A DNA stretch of 10,401 bases from Prevotella sp. UBA3837 (GTDB taxonomy: Bacteria > Bacteroidota > Bacteroidia > Bacteroidales > Bacteroidaceae): assembly GCA_002392835.1 (NCBI GenBank), contig DGHX01000115.1, forward strand, positions 30,712 through 41,112. The letters are read 5' to 3'. A model generated the notes under the pieces. The model ran no database searches. It saw nothing but the letters and a program-made list of their open reading frames with translations, and was not told where the DNA came from. The translations under genes and the position numbers were made by a program. Below, piece after piece: positions 1-7,163 of the stretch (its first letter is position 1; the number at the start of each line of letters is the position of its first letter).

Positions 1-18
1 CGAGTCCGCGCACCGCGT
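1..18 (+). tRNA. Possible 3' end of a tRNA cut by the window edge
   Basis: The first six bases, CGAGTC, fit the tRNA T-loop consensus for positions 56-61. They are followed by exactly 5 (T-stem) plus 7 (acceptor) bases and a T as a possible discriminator, then a T-rich run. Bacteroidetes tRNAs usually lack an encoded CCA, so its absence is not against it. The same bases also form a small CGCG/CGCG hairpin (7-10 with 14-17, 3-base loop) before TATTTTTT, which could be only a terminator. The 5' partner strands lie outside the window, so this cannot be settled here. Confidence 0.22.
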
Positions 19-160
19 ATTTTTTCTATTGGTGTCCGGGGAAAACGCTAATGGTTGCTGGGTATCTGAGGAATGCGTCAAATATTTAACGGACAACAAT
101 ACATTTTTTTCGTACTGTACGGTTGAAAAGAAGGGGCTGTAGTTTAACGATATCACATCC

Positions 161-206
161 TGGTGCAGGTTCAGGTGCTGCTGTTGGTGCAGGTTCAGGT
201 GCAGGT
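161..206. repeat. Short tandem repeat, 24-base period
   Basis: The 18-mer TGGTGCAGGTTCAGGTGC occurs at 161-178 and again at 185-202, giving a 24-base period built from GGTKCA-like hexamers. A related GCAGGTGCAGG lies at 235-245. Read on the minus strand it would encode a Pro-Ala-Pro-Glu-Pro type linker, but that frame has stop codons close by and no start. It is either a remnant of a linker-coding region or a simple repeat. The rest of 19-255 shows no gene or promoter that I can support. Confidence 0.6.
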
Positions 207-255
207 TTTACTTGCTAACCCACAGAGTGTCAATGCAGGTGCAGGAAAATGGGCA

Positions 256-522
256 TTACGCCCTTTGTAAGCACTCTTCAGGCATGGGGTTTTCGGCCTC
301 GAAGCGTCGCAGGGCCTGGCCGATGGCTTCGACATCGGCGTTGTCATCGGCATTTAGCAGGTCTACGGGGTGCGCTTTATTGCTCTTTGTGTAGCGCCCC
401 TTCTTCACGAGTGTCAGCGTGTAGGTATCGATGATTTTCTCCTTCTTCTTCAGCCTCAGCTCGGCCGTCTCGTCTTTGGTGAAGAGGAGTTCTCTTAGGC
501 TGCTGTAGTCGGTTCCGTCCAT
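256..522 (-). CDS. Small hypothetical protein, 88 aa
   Basis: I do not recognise this gene. It encodes a highly charged 88-residue protein with no signal peptide or membrane segment: a Lys/Glu-rich stretch at about 20-31 (ELRLKKKEKI), a possible beta segment (DTYTLTLVKKGRY) and an acidic/helical C-terminal part. The open frame extends much further upstream on the minus strand, but that part only mirrors the opposite gene. I chose the ATG at 522 because a minus-strand TACCTTTG box (555-562) lies about 33 bases upstream and the frame sense fits a small cytoplasmic protein. It diverges from the GltD-like gene and ends at a TAA lying in a weak GGGC/GCCC hairpin. Existence as a gene is fairly likely; function is unknown. 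Confidence 0.6.
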   Translation of the reverse strand: MDGTDYSSLRELLFTKDETAELRLKKKEKIIDTYTLTLVKKGRYTKSNKAHPVDLLNADDNADVEAIGQALRRFEAENPMPEECLQRA

Positions 523-554
523 GCGTATGGTTGTAAAAAAGCCTGTTGCGCATG

Positions 555-562
555 CAAAGGTA
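555..562 (-). promoter_or_regulatory. Bacteroidetes -7 box for the 256-522 gene
   Basis: The minus strand reads TACCTTTG, a match to TAnnTTTG, the -7 box of the Bacteroidetes primary sigma factor. It sits about 33 bases before the ATG at 522. At 19 bases upstream the minus strand reads CCTG rather than TTTG, so the -33 box is weak. Confidence 0.55.
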
Positions 563-605
563 CTGTTTTTTTTTGCAATTACAGGCAGAATTACAGAAAA
601 ATGTG

Positions 606-613
606 TAACTTTG
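606..613 (+). promoter_or_regulatory. Bacteroidetes -7 box for the GltD-like gene
   Basis: TAACTTTG followed by CA matches TAnnTTTG. Transcription would start near 618-621, just before the ATG at 622, implying an almost leaderless mRNA or use of the later ATG at 658. It excludes the more upstream ATG at 601, which overlaps the promoter. No good TTTG is seen at the -33 position. Confidence 0.55.
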
Positions 614-621
614 CAGCCAAT

Positions 622-1995
622 ATGAAGTTCAAGGAAGAAATAAACGAGAGCTACACGATGGCCGAGGCCATCAAGGAGGCACAGCGCTGCCTGCACTGCA
701 AGGTGCCCGGCTGCAAGAAGGGCTGCCCCATCAGCAACGACATCCCCGACTGGATACACGAGCTGAAGAAGGGCAACCTGGGCAACGCCATCAGCATCAT
801 CCGTGCCAAGAGCAACCTTCCCGCCGTGTGCGGGCGCGTGTGTGCCCACGAGAAGCAGTGCGAGGGCAGCTGCGTGCTGGGCAAGAAGGGTGAGGCCGTG
901 AACATAGGCAAGCTGGAGCGCTTCGTGGCCGATTTCGACTCTGAGATTGGCCTCACCCACGAGGATGTGGCCGAGAAGACGCGCGGCAAGGTGGCCGTCA
1001 TCGGTGCCGGCCCGTCGGGCATCACCGTGGCCGGCGACCTCTCGCGCATGGGCTTCGCCGTAGAGATATTCGAGATGGAGGCCCAGTGCGGCGGCGTGCT
1101 GCGCTACGGCATACCCGAATACCGCCTGCCGAAGGAGGTGGTGGCCCGCGAGATACGCTACATCGAGAAGATGGGCGTCATCATTCACCGCAAGACGCAC
1201 GTGGGCGTGGAAATCACCGTCGACAGCCTCTTCGACCAGGGCTTCGACGCCATCTTCATAGGCACGGGCCTGGGCAAGCCGAAGACGCTGGAGATTCCCG
1301 TATGGCAGGACGGCCGCTGCATCTCAGAGCAGGAAGGCGGCATCATGTGCAGCCAGCTGAAGCGCGTGCGCATGGCCACACACTTCCTGCGCCGCGTGGA
1401 GCTCATCTCAGAGGGCTACATGAAGCGCGACGAGCTGCCCGTCGACGCCGGGGCACGTATCTTCGTCATCGGCTGCGGCAACACCGCCATGGACGCCTCG
1501 CGCACGGCACTGCGCATAGGTGCCTCGCGGGTCGACGTGGTCTACAACCGCGGCATCGACACCATGTCGGCCCTGCAGGCTGAATACGACGATGCCGTGA
1601 AGGAGGGCGTGCAGTTCCGCTGGTGGAGCGCCATCACCGAGATTCATGTCGACGAACAGCTCGACATCTTTGAGATAGTGCTCGAGACCACCGAGCCGGG
1701 CAAGGAGCCCGTGCGCCAGACGCTGCCCGCCGAGAACATCATCATGGCCATCGGCGCCACGCCCAACACGAAGATAGTGCGCACCACGTCGGGACTGGAG
1801 AACGACGTGCACAAGTTTCTGGTCACACGCGACGTGCCTTACGGCATGACCACACGCAAGGGCGTCTTTGCCGGCGGCGACGTGGCCAACCGCCAGGCCA
1901 CCGTGGTCCATGCCATGCAGGACGCCAAGAAGGTGGCCCTGGGCATCGCCCAGTATGTCGATGCCGTGAAACTGATGCAGGCCATCAACATGTAG
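622..1995 (+). CDS. GltD-like NAD(P)H/FAD/Fe-S oxidoreductase (glutamate synthase small-subunit family)
   Basis: A flavoprotein of 457 residues, the usual length for glutamate synthase beta-subunit-like enzymes, which pass electrons from NAD(P)H through FAD to Fe-S clusters. The N-terminal cysteines C23, C26, C31, C35 (RCLHCxxxxCxxxC) and C70, C74, C80, C84 form the two cluster motifs. The FAD-binding GxGxxG (VAVIGAGPSG) is at about 124-133, followed by GGVLRYGIPEYRLP. A second nucleotide site, FVIGCGNTAMDASRTA, is at 281-296, and the closing FAD motif FAGGDVANRQ is near 416. The loop usually written YRRS reads YNRG here (308-311). No gltB-like large subunit is visible, so it may act with another partner, as NfnB/SudA/PreT-type relatives do. 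The start at 622 is set by the promoter box at 606-613; ATG 658 is possible. The EamA gene follows 8 bases downstream. Confidence 0.9.
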   Translation: MKFKEEINESYTMAEAIKEAQRCLHCKVPGCKKGCPISNDIPDWIHELKKGNLGNAISIIRAKSNLPAVCGRVCAHEKQCEGSCVLGKKGEAVNIGKLERFVADFDSEIGLTHEDVAEKTRGKVAVIGAGPSGITVAGDLSRMGFAVEIFEMEAQCGGVLRYGIPEYRLPKEVVAREIRYIEKMGVIIHRKTHVGVEITVDSLFDQGFDAIFIGTGLGKPKTLEIPVWQDGRCISEQEGGIMCSQLKRVRMATHFLRRVELISEGYMKRDELPVDAGARIFVIGCGNTAMDASRTALRIGASRVDVVYNRGIDTMSALQAEYDDAVKEGVQFRWWSAITEIHVDEQLDIFEIVLETTEPGKEPVRQTLPAENIIMAIGATPNTKIVRTTSGLENDVHKFLVTRDVPYGMTTRKGVFAGGDVANRQATVVHAMQDAKKVALGIAQYVDAVKLMQAINM

Positions 1996-2003
1996 CCGCC
2001 CCC

Positions 2004-2942
2004 ATGACCGATTCAGTGAAAGGCTACGTCCTTGGTGTCGTGGCTGCTGCCAGTTATGGCACAAATCCGCTCTTTGCGCTGCCGCTGCTCGGTGCGGGCA
2101 TCGATGCCTACAGCGTGCTCTTCCTGCGCTATTTCTTTGCCATCCCCATTCTTGCGCTGATGATGGTGGCTCGCGGCCGTGGCTTCGGGCTGCGGCGCAG
2201 CCAGGTGGTGCCGCTCGCGGTGCTCGGCCTGCTCATGGCGGCCTCGTCGCTCACGCTCTATGTCAGCTACGACTACATCGGGGCGGCCATCGCCTCTACG
2301 CTGCTCTTCATCTACCCCATCCTGGTGACGGTCATCATGGCGCTGCTCTTCCACGAGCGGGTGTCGGCCACCACCGTGGCCTGCATCGTGCTGGCCACGG
2401 CAGGCATCGGCCTGCTCTATCGGGGCGGCGACGGCGCCGTGCTCCACCCCACAGGCCTGCTGCTGGTGTTCCTGTCGGCACTGAGCTACGCCATTTACCT
2501 GGTGGCAGTGAACAAGGGACAGATGAAGCAGATTCCCACACTGAAGCTGACGCTCTATGTCATTGTCTTCGGCCTGCTGCTGTTTGCCTTCCGTTTCCAG
2601 CCCTCTACGTTCAGCGTGCTCTCGGCGCGCCCGCTGCTGTGGGTGTCGGCGTTCTGCATGGCCTTGTTTCCCACTGCTATCTCGCTGCTCTGCACCAGTG
2701 CCGCCATCCAGAAGATAGGCAGCACGCCCGTGGCCGTCCTCGGCGCCATGGAACCCGTGACGGCAGTGGCCATCGCCATCCTCATCTTCCACGAAGCCCT
2801 CACCGTGCGCCTGGCCGTGGGCATGCTGCTGGTCATCGTCAGCGTCACCTTCATCATAGCAGGAGGCAGCATCACACATCCGCTGCTGCGCATCCGCAAG
2901 CTCTTCCCACGCATCAGGCGACCACGACACCACAACACTTGA
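2004..2942 (+). CDS. EamA/DMT-family transporter (first)
   Basis: An inner-membrane protein of 312 residues with about ten hydrophobic helices arranged as two EamA repeats, typical of the drug/metabolite transporter superfamily. The first repeat begins with GVVAAASYGTNPLFALPLL and contains YIGAAIASTLLFIYPILVTVIMALLFHERVS. The second contains the paired motif with VAVLGAMEPVTAVAIAILIFHEAL, where Pro-Val and the His-Glu pair end the helix in the usual way. The C-terminus is a strongly basic tail (RIRKLFPRIRRPRHH), consistent with a cytoplasmic end. It starts 8 bases after the GltD-like stop with no promoter between, so the two are probably one operon. Members export or import amino acids, nucleosides or other small metabolites; the substrate cannot be read from the sequence. 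Confidence 0.9.
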   Translation: MTDSVKGYVLGVVAAASYGTNPLFALPLLGAGIDAYSVLFLRYFFAIPILALMMVARGRGFGLRRSQVVPLAVLGLLMAASSLTLYVSYDYIGAAIASTLLFIYPILVTVIMALLFHERVSATTVACIVLATAGIGLLYRGGDGAVLHPTGLLLVFLSALSYAIYLVAVNKGQMKQIPTLKLTLYVIVFGLLLFAFRFQPSTFSVLSARPLLWVSAFCMALFPTAISLLCTSAAIQKIGSTPVAVLGAMEPVTAVAIAILIFHEALTVRLAVGMLLVIVSVTFIIAGGSITHPLLRIRKLFPRIRRPRHHNT

Positions 2943-3073
2943 CCACAATGATGCTGCAAACTTAACCGCGTTTGGTCAAGAAAAAGCACAAAACGACTGC
3001 AAAAAAGCCACATTTTGTAAATAAACCCGTAAAAAACGCAGGAAAACGAAAGAAAACCGCCAAAACTTGACCA
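2938..3073. repeat. Three copies of CTTGACCA around the intergenic region
   Basis: CTTGACCA occurs directly at 2938-2945 and 3066-3073 and inverted (TGGTCAAG) at 2973-2980. The second and third share a 9-base inverted match (TTGGTCAAG). The last copy lies just upstream of the -7 box at 3092-3099, where an operator or the -33 region would be. The first copy overlaps the end of the transporter gene. They could be binding sites of a dimeric regulator; the sequence alone does not show of what. Confidence 0.4.
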
Positions 3074-3099
3074 ACTTTGAACAAGAATTCGTACCTTTG
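3067..3099 (+). promoter_or_regulatory. Promoter of the AlbA_2/ATPase gene
   Basis: TACCTTTG followed by CAG at 3092-3099 is a clear TAnnTTTG -7 box. A TTG at 3067-3069 lies 22 bases before it and may serve as the -33 element, a slightly long spacing. Transcription would start near 3105, about 28 bases before the ATG. Confidence 0.6.
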
Positions 3100-3120
3100 C
3101 AGCAGAAACAACAAAGAATA

Positions 3121-3126
3121 AGGAGG
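3121..3126 (+). promoter_or_regulatory. Strong Shine-Dalgarno AGGAGG
   Basis: AGGAGG lies 7 bases before the ATG at 3134 and fixes that start. A full consensus site is uncommon in Bacteroidetes, where most genes here show none. Confidence 0.65.
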
Positions 3127-3133
3127 CCAAGCC

Positions 3134-4660
3134 ATGAACGCAAGCGAAATACAGAAACTCTGCCGACTGGGCGAGAACAGCCGGGTTCAGTTCAAGCTCA
3201 GGCTGGAGAACCCCGCAAAGATAGCTCCCGAGCTGGTTGCCTTCGCCAACAGCAAGGGCGGCACCATCATCATAGGCGTTGAAGACAAGACAGGCGCCAT
3301 CGTCGGCCTTAGCTACCCGCAAGCCCAGCAGATGAGCACCCTCGTGGGCCAGGTGGCCACCGAGTGGGTGAGTCCCACCATCTATTTAGAGACAGAGAGC
3401 ATCGAGGTGGAGGGCCGCACGGTGCTCGCCGTGCATGTGGCCGAGGGCATCAACAAGCCCTACAAGGACAAAAGCGGCAACATCTGGGTGAAGCAGAGCA
3501 GCGACAAGCGGCGCATCACTGAGAACGGCGAGATTCTGGCGCTGTTCCAGGAGTCGGGCAGCTTCCGCCCCGAGGAGAAAGGCGTCAGGAATACCTCGGC
3601 CAGCGACATCGACCCATTCCTGCTCAATGAGTATGTAGAGCGATACTACGGCAAGCGGGCCGAGGAGTTCGGTCTGCCGATGGAGCAGCTGCTGAAGAAC
3701 CTGCAGATACTGACCCCAGGCGGCCAGGTGACGCTGGCGGGGCTGCTGTTCTTTGGCAAGCACCCCGAGATGTACCAGCCGGCGTTCATCATCAAGGCCG
3801 TTGCCTTCTATGGCAACGAGATGAGCGGGCTGGAGTATCGCGACAGCAAGGATATAGCAGGCACCATCCCACGCATGTTCAGCGAGGGCATGGCGTTTCT
3901 GAAGGCCAACCTGCACAGCCTGCAGGCGGGGCAGTCGTTCAACTCGGTGGGCAAGCTCGAGATTTCCGAGGTGGCGCTGCGCGAGCTGCTGCAGAACGCT
4001 CTCGTGCACCGCGACTACCTGCTGCAGGCTCCCATCAGGATAATGATTTTCGACAACCGCGTTGAGATTGTCAGTCCTGGCGGCCTGCCCCGTGGCGTGA
4101 GCATAGAGAGCATCCTCTACGGCAAGACGAGCCAGCGCAACAGCCTGATAGCGTCGTTTTGTGCCAAGACGATGGATTATCGCGGGCTGGGCACAGGCAT
4201 CATGCGCGCCGTGAAGGAGGAGCAGGGCAACATACGCTTTGAGAACGAGGAGGGCAGCCAGTTCAAGGTGACTATCGCCAGGCCGCAGCCCACCCCAGAG
4301 CCGTCGCCGGGGTATGGTGGCTTCATAGCTGCCGAGCCGTCGCCGGAATACGGTGGCTTCATAGCCGCCGAGCCGCCGCCGGAGTACGCCCCCTCCTTCG
4401 TGCCGAGCTTCAGCGCCATGCGCCGCCGCTGCCCCGCCCTGCCCAAGGGCGAGGAGGAGGCAGCCCTGCGCCTGCTGTCGTTCTGCAGCACCTGGCAGGG
4501 CATGCTCGAGATGATGGAGGCCACGGGCTATCGCAGCAGGACCAGCTTCCGCAGGCGCCTGCTCATTCCGCTCATGCAGTGCGGACTGCTGGAGCAGGAG
4601 TACAAGGACAGGCCCAACACGCCCAAGCAGCGATACCGCAGGACACAGGCCGCCGTATGA
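3134..4660 (+). CDS. AlbA_2 (Schlafen-like) DNA-binding / GHKL-ATPase regulator-like protein
   Basis: A cytoplasmic protein of 508 residues of the family usually annotated as ATP-binding or putative DNA-binding protein. Residues ~14-130 form an AlbA_2 domain (VQFKLRLENPAKIAPELVAF then ANSKGGTIIIGVED; GNIWVKQSSDKR), although the first position of the usual EFK motif is Gln. Residues ~270-385 are a HATPase_c_4-type module: ELLQNALVHRDY (284-295), NRVEIVSPGGLP (308-319) and GLGTGIMRAV (351-360). A Pro-rich linker with 12-residue repeats (about 389-418) follows. The last ~75 residues (from about 435) look like a winged helix with RSRTSFRRRLLIPLMQCGLL. Such proteins are thought to be transcriptional regulators, but targets are rarely known. 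It has its own promoter and a strong ribosome site, and lies 40 bases before the GH2 gene, which it may control (inference). Confidence 0.85.
   Translation: MNASEIQKLCRLGENSRVQFKLRLENPAKIAPELVAFANSKGGTIIIGVEDKTGAIVGLSYPQAQQMSTLVGQVATEWVSPTIYLETESIEVEGRTVLAVHVAEGINKPYKDKSGNIWVKQSSDKRRITENGEILALFQESGSFRPEEKGVRNTSASDIDPFLLNEYVERYYGKRAEEFGLPMEQLLKNLQILTPGGQVTLAGLLFFGKHPEMYQPAFIIKAVAFYGNEMSGLEYRDSKDIAGTIPRMFSEGMAFLKANLHSLQAGQSFNSVGKLEISEVALRELLQNALVHRDYLLQAPIRIMIFDNRVEIVSPGGLPRGVSIESILYGKTSQRNSLIASFCAKTMDYRGLGTGIMRAVKEEQGNIRFENEEGSQFKVTIARPQPTPEPSPGYGGFIAAEPSPEYGGFIAAEPPPEYAPSFVPSFSAMRRRCPALPKGEEEAALRLLSFCSTWQGMLEMMEATGYRSRTSFRRRLLIPLMQCGLLEQEYKDRPNTPKQRYRRTQAAV
4301..4387 (+). repeat. 36-base in-frame tandem repeat in the AlbA_2/ATPase gene
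   Basis: Two full 36-base units (4301-4336 and 4337-4372) and a partial third (4373-4387) encode PSPGYGGFIAAE, PSPEYGGFIAAE, PPPEY. The units are nearly identical at DNA level. As the period is a multiple of three, gain or loss of a unit would change linker length without breaking the frame. Confidence 0.85.
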
Positions 4661-4700
4661 AGGGGACTTAGCACATTTATTAACCATAACAACACAGAAC

Positions 4701-7163
4701 ATGATGAAGACATTACGTTTCTCACTCATCGCCCTGCTGCTGCTGGCCAGCCAAGGGCTTCGCGCCCAGTTGTCGTTTGGGCGTGCCGAGCTGTTCAACG
4801 ACGACTGGCTGTTCAGCCTCAGCGACGATGCCACTGCGCAGCAGCCGGCCTACGATGACAGCAGCTGGCGCCGTCTCAGTGTGCCCCACGACTGGAGCAT
4901 AGAGGGCCAGCTGTCGCCACAGAACGCCAGCTGCACGGGCTATCTGCCGGCCGGCATAGGCTGGTACCGCAAGCATTTCACACTGGGTGCAGACCGACTG
5001 GAGAAGGCATACATCTACTTCGAGGGCGTATATAACCGCAGCGAGGTGTACCTGAACGGCCACCTGCTGGGCCGACGGCCCAACGGCTACGTGTCGTTCC
5101 TGTACGACATGACGCCGTGGCTGCGCCAGGGCGACAACGTGCTGGCCGTGCGCGTGGACCACAGCCGCATGGCCGACTCGCGCTGGTACACTGGCTCGGG
5201 CATCTACCGCGACGTGTGGCTGGTGCAGGCCCCACAGGTGCACCTGTCGCAGTGGGGAGCCGCCTACCGGCTGAAGGAGTTCAGGCCCGACGGCAGCGCC
5301 ACTGTCGAGGTCGACGTCAGCGTCGATGCTCCTGCCACAACCGCCACCGCCTATCAGGGACGCGTCACCATCCTCGACGACGACCGCCACGTGCAGGCAT
5401 CGACCACCGTTGAGCTGGGTCGACTGCCGCAAGGGCAGACGCTGCGCACACTGGAGCTGACCGTGCCACAGGCCCGGCGCTGGACGCTCAGCCAGCCATA
5501 CCTGTACCAGCTGCACGTAGAGCTGCTCAGCAACGGGCTGCCCACCGACAGCGCCCGGCTCACCATGGGCCTGCGGACACTGCAGTTCGACGCTGACCGC
5601 GGCTTCGCCCTGAACGGCGAGTGGATGAAGGTGAAGGGCGTGTGCCTGCACCACGACGGCGGCGTGCTGGGAGCCGCCGTGCCCCGCGAACTGTGGGTGC
5701 GCCGCGTGCGTGAGCTGAAGCGCATGGGGGCCAACGCCATACGCATGAGCCACAACCCGCAGGCCCCCGTGCTCTACGACATCTGCGACCGCGAGGGAAT
5801 GCTCGTCATCGACGAGGGCAGCGACGAGTGGGAGTTCCCCAAGCGTAAGTGGATAAAGGGCTGGAACCAGGGCGAACCGGGCTACGACGGCACCTTCGAC
5901 TTCTTTGAGGAGTGGATAGAGCGCGACGTGGCCGACATGGTGCGCCGCGACCGCCACCACCCCTCGGTGTTCCTCTGGAGCGTGGGCAACGAGGTCGACT
6001 ACCCCAACGACCCCTACAGCCACCCCGTGCTCGACGGTGGCAACGCAGCCATCAGCCAGCCCATGTTCGGCGGATACAAGGCCGACGCCCCGCGCGCAGA
6101 GCGCATAGGAACCATAGCCAAGCGCATAGCAGCCGTCATACGCAGCATAGACCGCTCGCGGCCCGTCACCGGAGCCCTGGCCGGCGTGGTGATGAGCAAC
6201 GAGACGGAGTACCCCGCTGCCATCGACGTGGTGGGCTACAACTACACCGAGAAGCGCTACGACGAGGACCACACACGATACCCCGACCGCATCATCTACG
6301 GATCGGAGACCGGCGTGGGCTACGACGCATGGAAGGCCGTGCGCGACCGACAGCACATCTTCGGACAGTTCGTGTGGACGGGCACCGACTACCTGGGTGA
6401 GTCGGGCCGGTGGCCCTCGCGAGGACTGAATACGGGGCTGCTCGACTTCGGCAACTTCCGCAAGCCGCGTGGCTGGTTCCGGGCCTCGCTGTGGAGCGAC
6501 GAGCCCGTGACCTATATAGGCACCTATCCGCTGCCAAAGCCGCGAGCCGGACGCCAGGGCCGCCGCAACGTGCAGGCATTCATCTCGCCCGAGGCACAGG
6601 ACGACTGGAACCTGCCCGAGCGCCTGCAGGCCGACACGGCGGCCGTCACCATGCGCGTGGTGTGCTACACCAACGCCCCGCAGGCCCGCCTGCTGCTCAA
6701 CGGACGGCAGGTGGGAGCCCTGCAGCCGAAGGACGACAGCAACGGCATCATACATTGGGACATAGCCTACGAGCCCGGCACGCTGCGCGCCGAGGGTTGC
6801 GACATGAACGGGCAGGTGCTGTCGAGCTACGAGATAGTGACCAACGGCGCCCCCGTGGCGCTGCGCACCAGCGAGCTGCTGCCTGATGACTGCGCCGAGC
6901 TGCACCAGCTGCTGGTGGAGGTCATCGACGACGGCGGACACCGCGTGCATTCGGCCACCGACGACGTGACCTGCACCATACAGGGCCCCGCCGTGCTCTT
7001 AGGCTTAGAGGGCAGCAACAACAGCGACATGAGCGACTACCGCGATGAGCATCAGCCCGCCTACCGCGGCCGCCTGGTGGCCTACGTGCGCCGCACGGCG
7101 CCGGGAGCCGTCACCGTCACCTTCAGCGCAAAGGGGCTGCAGCCCTGCACCATACAGCTATGA
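4701..7163 (+). CDS. Secreted glycoside hydrolase family 2 enzyme (beta-galactosidase-like)
   Basis: An 820-residue enzyme expected to hydrolyse terminal beta-linked sugars in the periplasm. A signal peptide covers about residues 1-22 (MMKTLRFSLIALLLLASQGLRA, cut before Gln23) with no lipobox cysteine. Then come a sugar-binding jelly roll (~30-175; EVYLNGHLLGRRPNGY, WYTGSGIYRDVWL), an Ig-like domain (~180-292), the TIM barrel (~300-600), a DUF4982-like domain (~630-710) and a C-terminal Ig-like domain (~720-820). In the barrel, GANAIRMSHNP (343-353) is the family signature, E431 in SVGNE is the likely acid/base and E536 in YGSETG the likely nucleophile; FVWTGTDYLGE (557-567) is also typical. 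The exact substrate (galactoside, glucuronide, mannoside) cannot be decided. ATG 4704 is an equal start. No TAnnTTTG box is seen in the 40-base gap upstream, so read-through from the regulator gene is likely. Confidence 0.93.
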   Translation: MMKTLRFSLIALLLLASQGLRAQLSFGRAELFNDDWLFSLSDDATAQQPAYDDSSWRRLSVPHDWSIEGQLSPQNASCTGYLPAGIGWYRKHFTLGADRLEKAYIYFEGVYNRSEVYLNGHLLGRRPNGYVSFLYDMTPWLRQGDNVLAVRVDHSRMADSRWYTGSGIYRDVWLVQAPQVHLSQWGAAYRLKEFRPDGSATVEVDVSVDAPATTATAYQGRVTILDDDRHVQASTTVELGRLPQGQTLRTLELTVPQARRWTLSQPYLYQLHVELLSNGLPTDSARLTMGLRTLQFDADRGFALNGEWMKVKGVCLHHDGGVLGAAVPRELWVRRVRELKRMGANAIRMSHNPQAPVLYDICDREGMLVIDEGSDEWEFPKRKWIKGWNQGEPGYDGTFDFFEEWIERDVADMVRRDRHHPSVFLWSVGNEVDYPNDPYSHPVLDGGNAAISQPMFGGYKADAPRAERIGTIAKRIAAVIRSIDRSRPVTGALAGVVMSNETEYPAAIDVVGYNYTEKRYDEDHTRYPDRIIYGSETGVGYDAWKAVRDRQHIFGQFVWTGTDYLGESGRWPSRGLNTGLLDFGNFRKPRGWFRASLWSDEPVTYIGTYPLPKPRAGRQGRRNVQAFISPEAQDDWNLPERLQADTAAVTMRVVCYTNAPQARLLLNGRQVGALQPKDDSNGIIHWDIAYEPGTLRAEGCDMNGQVLSSYEIVTNGAPVALRTSELLPDDCAELHQLLVEVIDDGGHRVHSATDDVTCTIQGPAVLLGLEGSNNSDMSDYRDEHQPAYRGRLVAYVRRTAPGAVTVTFSAKGLQPCTIQL

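Noticed and set aside
256..1200. Long 314-residue frame on the minus strand opposite the GltD-like gene
   Set aside because: The upstream part is only the mirror of a strong GC-rich gene. The portion from 522 downward, behind a -7 box, is kept as the gene.
2938..2990. CTTGACCA/TGGTCAAG stem as a terminator of the GltD-like operon
   Set aside because: The loop is 27 bases and the stem is followed by A residues, not T, on the plus strand.
4722..6950. 742-residue minus-strand frame opposite the GH2 gene
   Set aside because: Its Val/Ala/His-rich composition is typical of the antisense of GC-rich coding DNA and shows no recognisable domain.
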